From NCBI GenBank assembly GCA_963696655.1, contig CAVOLB010000097.1, positions 1-64,000 on the forward strand: a stretch of 64,000 nucleotides of DNA, in the 5' to 3' direction. The notes beneath the pieces were generated by a model. That model saw only the letters and a program-made list of their open reading frames with translations, was not told where the DNA came from and searched no databases. A program made the position numbers and the translations under genes. The DNA comes from Hypericibacter sp963696655. GTDB taxonomy: Bacteria > Pseudomonadota > Alphaproteobacteria > Dongiales > Dongiaceae. This document shows, piece after piece, positions 56,652-64,000 of this stretch (position 1 is its first letter; each line of letters starts with the position of its first letter).

Positions 56652-56975
56652 ATGAAACGCACAACGAAATCAAGGCGCAAGGCCGCGGCCCCGGTCGATC
56701 TGGACGTATTGATCGACGATATCGGCGCCTTGAAGTCCGATTTCGCCGCCATCGTCAGCCAGATCAAGAGCGGCGCGGTCGACCATGCCAGCGAGCGGGC
56801 CAATGAGCTCCTGTCGCAGCTCAGCGACCGGGCCAACGAGCTCTATGAGACCGTGTCCGAGCAGGGCGCCGTGTCGGTCGAAGCCGCCCGGGGGCAAATT
56901 ACCGCCCGACCCTTGACGGCCGTGCTGATCGCCTTCGGCCTCGGCTTCATCGCCAGCCGGCTGGTGCTTCGCTGA
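56652..56975 (+). CDS. Small DUF883/ElaB-like membrane-anchored protein
   Basis: This 107-residue protein has a basic start (MKRTTKSRRKAAAP). A long amphipathic helix follows (DDIGALKSDFAAIVSQIKSGAVDHASERANELLSQLSDRANELYETV in outline), then a C-terminal membrane segment ending PLTAVLIAFGLGFIASRLVLR. This is the layout of ElaB/YqjD proteins, which tether ribosomes to the membrane in stationary phase in E. coli. The call rests on layout and the C-terminal motif. Confidence 0.75.
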   Translation: MKRTTKSRRKAAAPVDLDVLIDDIGALKSDFAAIVSQIKSGAVDHASERANELLSQLSDRANELYETVSEQGAVSVEAARGQITARPLTAVLIAFGLGFIASRLVLR

Positions 56976-57046
56976 GCATCGCCGATGACAATGGGTTATC
57001 GGCTGCCCGACCGGGTCGCGCCGGCGACCTGCCTCCCGTCACGAGT

Positions 57047-58222
57047 TTGACGCCGATCCGGCCGCTCGCGGCGTCCGATCCGGACGCGCGGGCGGTTCCT
57101 GCGACCGAACCCGCCGTTCCGGCTGCCGCCCCGGACGAAACCATGCCCTTGCCGGAGGATCCCAAGACGCTCCTGCTCCTGGGCATCTTCCTGCTGCTGC
57201 TGTTCTATGGGCTTTATCTCGCCGGCCAGATCGTCCTGCCGATCATCTTCGCCGCGATCCTCTATCTCGTTCTGCAGCCGGCCATGCGCCTGGGGACGAA
57301 ATTCCGCATTCCCAAGAGTGTCGCGGCCATGCTGATGATCGTTTTCGTCATCGCCGGGGTGGGGGCGCTGGGATTCTCCCTCTCCGCGCCGGCCTCCGAT
57401 TGGCTCGCCAAGGTGCCGGACGCGCTGGCGCGTCTCGACATGCAGATCCGGGTCTTCAAACAGCCCATCGCCGATCTGGAGAGTGCCAGCAAGCAGATCG
57501 AGCATCTCACGGACAACACCTCCACCGCGGCGACGCCCGTCACCCTGGCAACGCCCGGTGTGACCGGGATGCTGTTCAGCGGCACCCGGAACATGCTGGT
57601 GGGGCTCGGCACCATGGTGGTGCTGCTGTTCTTCCTGCTGATGTCGGGCGATCTGTTCCTGCGCCGCTTCGTCGAGATCCTGCCGACGCTCAGCAACAAG
57701 AAGCAGGCGGTCGAGATCTCGCGGGAGATCGAGAGCAACATCTCGAAATATCTCGCCACGATCAGCATGATGAATGTCGCGGTCGGCGTGCTGACCGGCC
57801 TCGCCGCCTATTTCTGCGGGCTGCCCGATCCGGTCCTGTGGGGAACGCTGGCCTTCCTGCTGAACTACATCCCGATCCTGGGTCCGCTCGGCGGCATCGT
57901 CATCATCTTCCTCGCCAGCCTGCTGACCTTCGGCACGATCTGGCACGCGCTGCTGCCGACCGGCATCTACCTGGCCATCCATCTGCTCGAAGGCGAGCTG
58001 GTGACGCCGCTGCTGCTGGCGCGCCGGTTCATCCTCAACCCGGTGTTGATCATCGTCTCGCTGGTGTTCTGGTACTGGATGTGGGGCATCCCCGGCGCGC
58101 TGCTGGCGGTGCCGATGCTGGCGACCGTCAAGATCATCTGCGACCGCATCAAGCGGCTGGCGGCGCTGGGGCATTTCCTCGGCTCCGAGCCGAGGACCGA
58201 GGCCCGTTCCGCTGGAACGTGA
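57047..58222 (+). CDS. AI-2E-family transporter
   Basis: This membrane protein of up to 391 residues has an early hydrophobic pair (TLLLLGIFLLLLFYGLYLAGQIVLPIIFAAILYLVL). A loop of about 100 residues and further segments follow, with the family motif PDPVLWGTLAFLLNYIPILGPLGGIVIIFLASLL. The AI-2E/PerM family includes permeases for signalling molecules and Na+/H+ antiporters; the cargo here is unknown. TTG at 57047 opens the frame, and an ATG at 57143 would remove a low-complexity Ala/Pro leader. Confidence 0.88.
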   Translation: MTPIRPLAASDPDARAVPATEPAVPAAAPDETMPLPEDPKTLLLLGIFLLLLFYGLYLAGQIVLPIIFAAILYLVLQPAMRLGTKFRIPKSVAAMLMIVFVIAGVGALGFSLSAPASDWLAKVPDALARLDMQIRVFKQPIADLESASKQIEHLTDNTSTAATPVTLATPGVTGMLFSGTRNMLVGLGTMVVLLFFLLMSGDLFLRRFVEILPTLSNKKQAVEISREIESNISKYLATISMMNVAVGVLTGLAAYFCGLPDPVLWGTLAFLLNYIPILGPLGGIVIIFLASLLTFGTIWHALLPTGIYLAIHLLEGELVTPLLLARRFILNPVLIIVSLVFWYWMWGIPGALLAVPMLATVKIICDRIKRLAALGHFLGSEPRTEARSAGT

Positions 58223-58331
58223 AGCCGTTGCAATGCGTCCAAGCCCCTGGACGCGAATGCCCTTTCGCTCATGGCGGAGTCGCAATCTTGCCGCTTTGCC
58301 GTCGCTGCGACTCCCTGTAAGACCTTGATCC

Positions 58332-60275
58332 ATGTCCCTGTTCAGCTTCTTCGAGCGTCGGCTCGACCCGACGGCGACCGGCGCCGACGCGGCCCCGCCG
58401 TCGGGATTGATGGCCTTCTATTGGCATTATGTGCGCCAGGTTCGCGGCCTCGTCGTGGCCCTGTTCCTGACGGGCATCGCCGTGGCCTGGCTCGACACCA
58501 CGATCCCGATCTTCATCGGCCGGATCGTGACGCTGGTCTCGACCCATGATTTCGAGAGCTTCTTCCCGGCGGCCTGGCCGCAGCTTCTGGGCATGGCGGC
58601 GGTGCTGCTGGTGGCGCGGCCGGTGGCCCTGCTCATGCAGAACCTCGTCACCAACCAGGCGATCGCCCCCGGCCTCACCAACCTGATCCGCTGGCAGAGC
58701 CACTGGCATGTGGTGCGGCAGAGCTGGACCTTCTTCCAGAACGACTTCGCGGGCCGGATCGCCAACCGGATCATGCAGACCGGCCCGGCCTTGCGCGAAA
58801 GCGTGGTCGCCAGCACCAATGCGGTGCTCTACATCCTGGTCTATGGCGGCACGGCGCTCGTGGTCCTGGCCTCCCACGACTGGTGGCTCTCGATCCCGGT
58901 GGTCTGCTGGTTCGCCGGCTATGTGATCCTCCTGCGGATCTGCGTGCCGCGCATGCGCAACCGCTCGCGCGAGATGTCGGAGGTGCGCTCGGCCCTGACC
59001 GGCCGCGTGGTCGACAGCTACACCAACATCCTGACGGTCAAGCTCTTCGCCAGGCCGCGGGACGAGGACGATTTCGTGCGCGAGGCGGTGGACGAGCATA
59101 CCCGCACCTTCCACCGCCAGCAGCGGCTGATCACGATCTTCAGCATCACCCTCATCGGGCTCAACATCCTGATGGTGGTGGGCACCGCCGCGATGGCGAT
59201 GAGGCTCTGGTCGCTGGGGCTGATCGCGGTCGGCACGGTCGCGATGGCGATACCGCTCTCCTGGCAGATCGCCAACATCGCCGGCTGGGTGGCGCAGAAC
59301 GTGACGGCGATCTTCGAGAATGTCGGCGTGGTGCAGGACGGCATGCGCTCGATCGCGGTGCCGCTGCAGATGCCCGATCCGCCGGATGCCGGCATCCTCA
59401 AGGTGACGGCCGGCCATGTGCAGTTCGAGAAGCTGCATTTCGGCTATGGCACCAGCCGCGGCGTGCTGCACGGCATCGATCTCGACATCAGGCCGGGCGA
59501 ACGCGTCGGCCTCATCGGCCAGTCGGGCGCCGGCAAGTCGACGCTCGTGAACCTGCTGCTGCGTTTCCACAATCTCGAGCAGGGGCGGATCCTGATCGAC
59601 GGACAGGACATCGCCAAGGTCACGCAGGAGAGCCTGCGCGCCCATATCGCGATGGTGACGCAGGACACCTCGCTGCTGCACCGCTCGATCCGCGACAATA
59701 TCCGCTATGGCCGTCCCGGTGCGACCGAGGCCGAGGTGCGCGACGCGGCCGCCAAGGCCCATGCGCTCGAGTTCATCGAGACGCTGGAGGACTGGCAGGG
59801 GCGGCGCGGCTTCGAGGCCCATGTCGGCGAGCGCGGGGTGAAGCTGTCGGGCGGCCAGCGCCAGCGCATCGCGATCGCGCGCGTGATCCTCAAGAACGCG
59901 CCGATCCTGGTGCTGGACGAGGCGACCTCGGCGCTCGATTCCGAGGTCGAGGGGGCCATCCAGGAACAGCTCGAAGGGTTGATGAAGGGCCGCACCGTGA
60001 TCGCGATCGCCCACCGGCTCTCGACCATCGCGCGCATGGACCGCCTCATCATCCTCGAGAACGGCCGCATCGTGGAGCAGGGGACGCATGCGCAGCTGCT
60101 GGAGCTGGGCGGGGCCTATGCCAAGCTCTGGCTGCGGCAGTCGGGCGGCTTCGGCGCCGGCGTCCTCAAGGATGGCGCGTCCGGCGATTCGGCCATCGTC
60201 ACGCCGCCGTCGCCCGAGCCCTACAGCGAGGAGCCGCAGCCGCTCGAGGCGGTCCGGGGCTGGGAGCGGCGTTAG
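58332..60275 (+). CDS. ABC exporter, fused membrane and ATPase domains
   Basis: This 647-residue half-transporter has a six-segment membrane domain in the first 350 residues. The ATPase domain carries GQSGAGKSTLVNLLLRF (Walker A), SGGQRQRIAIARVIL (signature), ILVLDEATSALD (Walker B) and IAHRLSTIARMD (H-loop). It should dimerise and export lipids, peptides or drugs. The layout is MsbA/Atm1-like but no specific substrate is indicated. A Pro/Glu-rich tail of about 35 residues follows the ATPase. Confidence 0.93.
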   Translation: MSLFSFFERRLDPTATGADAAPPSGLMAFYWHYVRQVRGLVVALFLTGIAVAWLDTTIPIFIGRIVTLVSTHDFESFFPAAWPQLLGMAAVLLVARPVALLMQNLVTNQAIAPGLTNLIRWQSHWHVVRQSWTFFQNDFAGRIANRIMQTGPALRESVVASTNAVLYILVYGGTALVVLASHDWWLSIPVVCWFAGYVILLRICVPRMRNRSREMSEVRSALTGRVVDSYTNILTVKLFARPRDEDDFVREAVDEHTRTFHRQQRLITIFSITLIGLNILMVVGTAAMAMRLWSLGLIAVGTVAMAIPLSWQIANIAGWVAQNVTAIFENVGVVQDGMRSIAVPLQMPDPPDAGILKVTAGHVQFEKLHFGYGTSRGVLHGIDLDIRPGERVGLIGQSGAGKSTLVNLLLRFHNLEQGRILIDGQDIAKVTQESLRAHIAMVTQDTSLLHRSIRDNIRYGRPGATEAEVRDAAAKAHALEFIETLEDWQGRRGFEAHVGERGVKLSGGQRQRIAIARVILKNAPILVLDEATSALDSEVEGAIQEQLEGLMKGRTVIAIAHRLSTIARMDRLIILENGRIVEQGTHAQLLELGGAYAKLWLRQSGGFGAGVLKDGASGDSAIVTPPSPEPYSEEPQPLEAVRGWERR

Positions 60276-60303
60276 CCCCGAGGCTTTCGCCAAGGCAGCC
60301 TCG

Positions 60304-60831
60304 TCAGTGCGCGGTCCCGGGGAATGTCACGACTTCTTCCGGCTTGCCCGCGCGCAAGACCGTGACCGAGGCCGGATCGCCCGGCTGGCGCGCGAAGGGC
60401 TTCAGCGAGACCAGACGGGGCTCGAAATCGGGCGGGGGTGGCGGCAGCGCGGGGGCGTTTGCCACGGGCGATGGCGCCGCGGCTGCGCCCGGAGGCTGGC
60501 TCACATAAACGCCGCCGCCGATGAACGGGAAGAAGGGAAACCGGTGGGGCCGGACCCGGTTGAATCCATTTCCGGCGTTTTCGGAAACCAGCGGCGGGAC
60601 CATGTTCGGTCCGAGCGGCGGGACGATGTCCGGTCCCAGCGGCGGTACCGGGCCGCTATTGAAGCGGGGCATCATCGGGGCTTGAAAATGGCTGCCGCTA
60701 GGCCGCGCCGCCGTTTCGGCGGCGGCAGGAGATAGCAGGGCGTAACCGGTCAGGGCCGCTGCCAGGAGCAGCCCGCATCGGGCAGTGCGTGAGAGCTTCA
60801 ATCCTCGATCGCGGTGCATGGCGCCTTCCAT
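60304..60831 (-). CDS. Exported Pro/Gly-rich hypothetical protein
   Basis: This 175-residue protein has a signal peptide (CGLLLAAALTGYALLSPAAAET, cleavage near residue 39). The mature part is low-complexity, with three repeats of a PPLGP(D/N)(I/M)VPPL type unit and a run of Pro before the end. It appears disordered and secreted or periplasmic. No family is recognised. It is convergent with the ABC exporter gene. Confidence 0.65.
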   Translation of the reverse strand: MEGAMHRDRGLKLSRTARCGLLLAAALTGYALLSPAAAETAARPSGSHFQAPMMPRFNSGPVPPLGPDIVPPLGPNMVPPLVSENAGNGFNRVRPHRFPFFPFIGGGVYVSQPPGAAAAPSPVANAPALPPPPPDFEPRLVSLKPFARQPGDPASVTVLRAGKPEEVVTFPGTAH

Positions 60832-61052
60832 CGGCCAGTGCCTCCCCTTGACTCATATAGGGAGCCGTCCTGCCCTGGGAGAGGGCAAAAATCGGCCCTT
60901 CTCGGCCCCTGGTGGCGCCAGTTCCTACTATACATGGCACGCTCTCCTTCCTCCTGGGCCAGAGGAGGATCGAAAAATCGGACACCGGAACGGGCGAGGG
61001 AGCGTCGTTCCTCCAGGATGGGGAAGCGGCGGTGTCGTCGAAATATATTCAC

Positions 61053-61083
61053 TTGACATAATAGTCACTTAAGTGCATATATA
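61053..61083 (+). promoter_or_regulatory. Promoter and candidate operator of the toxin-antitoxin operon
   Basis: TTGACA at 61053-61058 is a perfect -35 box. TATATA at 61078-61083 is a reasonable -10 at 19-base spacing. Between them lies the perfect palindrome CACTTAAGTG (61065-61074), well placed for repression by the HigA-like antitoxin. Initiation would fall near 61090, so the toxin message could be nearly leaderless. Confidence 0.6.
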
Positions 61084-61100
61084 AGCCGATATGGACGGTC

Positions 61101-61448
61101 TTGATCGCCCCGGAGTTCGAGGATGAGATCGCCGCATTGGAGCCTGCGGTAAGGATTGAATTGCTGGCACAAGCCGGCGTCATCGAAAGATTGGGCCCCC
61201 TCGGCGGCCGGCCTCGGATCGATTCATTGAACGGTTCCCGGCACGCCAATATGAAAGAACTGCGTTTCGACGCCGCGGACGGGGTGTGGCGAGTCGCCTT
61301 CGCCTTCGATCCCGGCCGCCGAGCCGTTCTTCTTTGCGGCGGCGACAAATCCGGCGTGAGCGAGCAGCGATTTTATCGGGCCTTGATAAGGAAAGCCGAT
61401 GAGCGGTTCGATGCTCATCTGGCCCGGCTGAAGACAAAGAGGAGCTGA
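61101..61448 (+). CDS. HigB/RelE-family toxin (phage Gp49-like)
   Basis: This protein of about 115 residues has the Gp49/RelE toxin body: a helical start (EFEDEIAALEPAVRIELLAQAGVIERLGPLGGRP), then LNGSRHANMKELRFDAADGVWRVAFAFDPGRRAVLLCGGDKSG and EQRFYRALIRKADERFDAHL. Such toxins cleave mRNA on the ribosome. The antitoxin follows five bases later, toxin-first as in higBA. Relatives usually start MWTV. Here the codons TGG-ACG-GTC are present but the position for Met is ATA (61089-61091), so the TTG at 61101 is given as start. Confidence 0.85.
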   Translation: MIAPEFEDEIAALEPAVRIELLAQAGVIERLGPLGGRPRIDSLNGSRHANMKELRFDAADGVWRVAFAFDPGRRAVLLCGGDKSGVSEQRFYRALIRKADERFDAHLARLKTKRS

Positions 61449-61453
61449 CGACA

Positions 61454-61825
61454 ATGCGAGCGCGGAAACTGAGCGAGGTCGTGGCGGCACTGCCGGCGAG
61501 AGAACGAAAGGCAGTCAAAGCGCGCACGGTCGATCTGTTGGCCGAGGAAATGTCGTTGCAGCAGCTGCGCAAGGCGATGAAGAAGACGCAGGTTGCGATC
61601 GCCCGTAAGCTGAACTTGCAGCAGGACGGCGTTTCAAAGATCGAGAGGCGAACCGACCTGCTCATCTCGACGCTCAGCGGCTATGTCGATGCGTTGGGCG
61701 GGGAGCTCGTGCTGATCGCTCGGTTTCCGGACCGCCCGCCCGTGAGAGTGGGAAGTATTGGTGCCATTGCGGAACCTGCGAAGGCGCCGCCGGAGAAGAG
61801 CCGACAGAGCCGCAGAGCCGCCTGA
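61454..61825 (+). CDS. HigA/XRE-type antitoxin
   Basis: This 123-residue protein has a helix-turn-helix of XRE type: LRKAMKKTQVAIARKLNLQQDGVSKIERRTDLLISTLSGYVDALGGELVLIARF in outline. A basic Pro/Ala tail follows. It should bind and neutralise the upstream toxin and repress the shared promoter. GGAGCTGACGACA precedes the ATG. The pair forms a complete type II toxin-antitoxin module between a hypothetical gene and a sensor kinase. Confidence 0.9.
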   Translation: MRARKLSEVVAALPARERKAVKARTVDLLAEEMSLQQLRKAMKKTQVAIARKLNLQQDGVSKIERRTDLLISTLSGYVDALGGELVLIARFPDRPPVRVGSIGAIAEPAKAPPEKSRQSRRAA

Positions 61826-61850
61826 TGTATCCCGCGACCCCACAGCCGCC

Positions 61851-63689
61851 ATGTCGATCCCCCGGTTCGCGTCCGGGTCGTTGGATCGCATGGTTCCGCC
61901 AGATTGCGGGCTCGAGACCTGGGCCTTCCATGACACGGCACGGAACCGCGAAGCCATGACTTCCAGCGACCTGACAGACCGCCGCTCGGTCACGGCCGAG
62001 CTGGCGCGCCGCGAGGCCATGCTGGAGGCGATCGGCTATGCCGCCACGCGCATCGTGGGCGGCGGCGACTGGCAGGCCGGAATCCAGGACCTGCTGGCGC
62101 GCCTGGGGAAGGCCGCCGAGGTCGATCGCGTCACGCTGTTCGAGACGCATAAGGGCCCCGACCACGAGATGGTGCAGAGCTGCCGCTACGACTGGTGCGC
62201 CGCGCCGCTCAAGCCCATCAGCGGCGACCCGCGCTATCAGAACATGCCGATCAAGGATCCCGACACGCCGGACGACGACGAGTTCGACGACTGGGCCCGG
62301 CGGCGCCAGCGCGGCGAGGTGATCCAGACCGTGCGCAGCGCCACCTCGGGCTATACGCGCGAGGTGTTCGAGGAGCATGGCACGCTCTCCTTCCTCTCGG
62401 TGCCGCTGACCGCAGGCGGGCGCTGGTGGGGCTTCCTCGGCTTCGACGATTGCCGCACCGAGCGCGCCTGGACCGAGATCGAGATCGACGTGCTGCGCAC
62501 GGCCGCGGCCCTGATCGCGGGCGCCATCGAACGGCAGCAGACCGAGGCGGAGATCGCGCGCCAGCGCGAGGCGCTGCATCAGAGCGAGAAGCTGACCGCG
62601 CTGGGCTCGCTCCTGGCGGGCGTGGCGCATGAGCTCAACAACCCGCTCTCGGTGGTGGTCGGGCAGTCGCTGCTGCTGGAAGAGGCGACGCGCGATTCCG
62701 CCTTTACCGTCCGCGCCCAGAAGATCCGCTATGCGGCCGAGCGCTGCTCCAAGATCGTGCGGACCTTCCTGGCGCTCGCGCGGCGGCGCGAGCCCGATCC
62801 GCGCCCGGTGCAGCTCAACACGGTCATCGGCATGGCGGCCGATCTTCTGGGCTATCAGCTCCGCACTTCGGGCGTCGAACTGACGCTCGATCTGGCACAG
62901 GAGCTGCCGGCGTTCATGGCCGACGCGGATCAGCTGCACCAGGTCGCCACCAACCTGATCGTCAATGCCGAGCAGGCACTGGCCGGGCGGCCGGCGCCAC
63001 GCCGGCTCAAGATCTCCACCCGGTTCGACAAGGCGCGCCAGGCGCTGCGGCTGGTCGTGGCGGATAACGGACCCGGCATCGAGCCCGAGATCCGCTCTCG
63101 CATCTTCGATCCCTTCTTCACGACCAAGCCGGCGGGGCAGGGAACCGGGATCGGGCTCTCGCTCTGCATGACCATCGTCGGGACCCATCGCGGCTCGATC
63201 ATGCCAAGCGAAACCCCGGGCGGCGGCGCCACCTTCACAGTCGAGCTGCCGCTGGCGGGCCTGCCGGCGCCCAAGCCGGCACCGGCGCCGGAAGCGATGT
63301 CCCGCGACAGCGAGCCCAGCCGTCGCGTCCTGGTGGTCGATGACGAGGTCGAGATCGCGGAGACCCTGGCGGAGATCCTGACCGATCTCGGGCACCGGGT
63401 TGAGATGGTGTCGCAAGGGGAGGCGGCGCTGAATCAGCTCAAGGCCGGACCGTTCGATCTGATCCTGAGCGATCTGAAAATGCCGGTGCTGGACGGGCCG
63501 GGCCTCTACGCCGCGCTGCTGCGCGACTATCCTGCGATGACCGAGAAGATCGCGTTCCTGACGGGGGACACCCTATCGCAACGCCAGGGCGAATTCCTGG
63601 CCGAGACCGGAGCGGCCTGTCTCGAGAAGCCCTTCACGCCCGATGACGTGCGCCGTTTCGTCGGCCATCTGCTGCAGCAGGCACACTGA
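61851..63689 (+). CDS. Hybrid sensor histidine kinase with GAF and receiver domains
   Basis: This protein of up to 612 residues has a GAF domain (about 60-240, from GIQDLLARLGKAAEVDRVTLFE to GGRWWGFLGFDDC). The dimerisation domain has the phospho-acceptor His in LLAGVAHELNNPLSVVVGQ, and the ATPase domain has NLIVNAEQAL, DNGPGIEPEI and GTGIGLSLCM. A C-terminal receiver has VLVVDDEVEIAETL with the acceptor Asp in LILSDLKMPVLDG. There is no membrane segment, so the signal is cytoplasmic. Alternative starts are ATG at 61890 and 61956. No separate regulator gene lies nearby. Confidence 0.92.
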   Translation: MSIPRFASGSLDRMVPPDCGLETWAFHDTARNREAMTSSDLTDRRSVTAELARREAMLEAIGYAATRIVGGGDWQAGIQDLLARLGKAAEVDRVTLFETHKGPDHEMVQSCRYDWCAAPLKPISGDPRYQNMPIKDPDTPDDDEFDDWARRRQRGEVIQTVRSATSGYTREVFEEHGTLSFLSVPLTAGGRWWGFLGFDDCRTERAWTEIEIDVLRTAAALIAGAIERQQTEAEIARQREALHQSEKLTALGSLLAGVAHELNNPLSVVVGQSLLLEEATRDSAFTVRAQKIRYAAERCSKIVRTFLALARRREPDPRPVQLNTVIGMAADLLGYQLRTSGVELTLDLAQELPAFMADADQLHQVATNLIVNAEQALAGRPAPRRLKISTRFDKARQALRLVVADNGPGIEPEIRSRIFDPFFTTKPAGQGTGIGLSLCMTIVGTHRGSIMPSETPGGGATFTVELPLAGLPAPKPAPAPEAMSRDSEPSRRVLVVDDEVEIAETLAEILTDLGHRVEMVSQGEAALNQLKAGPFDLILSDLKMPVLDGPGLYAALLRDYPAMTEKIAFLTGDTLSQRQGEFLAETGAACLEKPFTPDDVRRFVGHLLQQAH

Positions 63690-63724
63690 CCGAGGCCCAC
63701 TGATCGGGGCTGGGCCGAAATGAA

Positions 63725-63759
63725 AAAACCCTCTTCCTCGGATCGGGAGGAAGAGGGTT
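63725..63759 (-). terminator. Rho-independent terminator of the DUF1127 gene
   Basis: Arms CCCTCTTCCTC (63729-63739) and GAGGAAGAGGG (63747-63757) are perfect complements around a seven-base loop. On the minus strand a run of six T follows. It can also slow transcription from the kinase gene on the plus strand. Confidence 0.88.
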
Positions 63760-63818
63760 CGGCAGATGCGGCTGCGGCCGCTGTGGCGTCAGGGGGCCAT
63801 GCGCCCCTGCGATCGCCA

Positions 63819-64000
63819 TCAGCTCCGCCAGAAGGGCTTCAAGGCTTCACGATAGACATCGGCCTTCGAGATGCCGATGTCGCGCAGGGTGCGCTCGTCG
63901 AGGCTCGCCAGCATCTGGCGTTCGTCGCTGCGCGTGAACCAGCCGAAGACGTACTCCAGGCCCGACATCAGCGAAGACACCATGCCGTATTGGCTCTGCG
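63819..64000 (-). CDS. DUF1127 (YjiS-like) small protein, C-terminal part
   Basis: The visible 59 residues on the minus strand include the DUF1127 core LASLDERTLRDIGISKADVYREA and end KPFWRS. DUF1127 proteins are very small arginine-rich proteins found in many alphaproteobacteria, where some members act in phosphate or RNA metabolism. The start lies beyond the right edge of the window. An in-frame ATG is visible at about 63982, but a longer form is equally possible. Confidence 0.85.
   Translation of the reverse strand, partial: QSQYGMVSSLMSGLEYVFGWFTRSDERQMLASLDERTLRDIGISKADVYREALKPFWRS

Noticed and set aside
58269..60293. 674-codon minus frame opposite the ABC exporter
   Set aside because: It is antisense to an unmistakable ATPase; rich in His/Asp/Arg without structure.

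Overview
The window is high-GC chromosomal DNA from an alphaproteobacterium, probably Rhodospirillales-like. The evidence is gene order: DUF4164 gene-zapA-6S RNA-fau, then yebC-ruvCAB-ybgC-tolQRAB-pal-cpoB-tilS-ftsH-folP-glmM, with hisZ-purA, rpoH and rluD further on and a DUF1127 protein at the right edge. The assignment rests on recognising families and synteny, not on a database search.

Layout. Positions 1-104 are the end of an IS5-family element that leaves the window. From 259 to 22458 is a conserved core: Calvin/glycolytic genes (gap, tkt on the minus strand), cell-division and folate genes with 6S RNA, recombination (RuvABC), the Tol-Pal envelope system, tRNA modification, the FtsH protease, dihydropteroate synthase and phosphoglucosamine mutase. 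Positions 22642-32201 are accessory metabolism: a MocR regulator divergent from phzF-azlCD, a metallophosphodiesterase convergent with a four-gene ABC importer, and a Rieske oxygenase. Positions 32371-39347 return to core genes (hisZ, purA, rpoH, rluD, threonine aldolase).

Positions 38508-45442 hold the most unusual structure. A type IIG restriction-modification gene sits between a complete threonine-aldolase gene and a nearly identical copy lacking the first 69 codons. That geometry is expected when a circle carrying an internal fragment integrates by single crossover. The RM gene is itself split by a 932-bp IS5-family element with a TAA target duplication, and removing the element restores a 1289-codon frame exactly. 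A decayed second copy of tRNA-Glu lies on the same segment; the intact tRNA-Glu is 2.7 kb downstream.

Positions 45699-63689 are mixed accessory and housekeeping genes: a flavin monooxygenase, three SDR dehydrogenases, an amino-acid permease, a CBS protein, an AsmA remnant, an M1 aminopeptidase, an AI-2E-type permease, an ABC exporter, a HigBA-type toxin-antitoxin pair and a hybrid sensor kinase.

Other oddities are two +1 shifts in ftsH, both at a CTT-G codon context; a diverged 116-bp tandem duplication of the tolA/tolB junction that creates a 39-codon hybrid ORF; a toxin gene whose usual start position reads ATA; a family of GC-rich palindromic intergenic repeats; and a roughly 180-bp direct repeat flanking an orphan gene.
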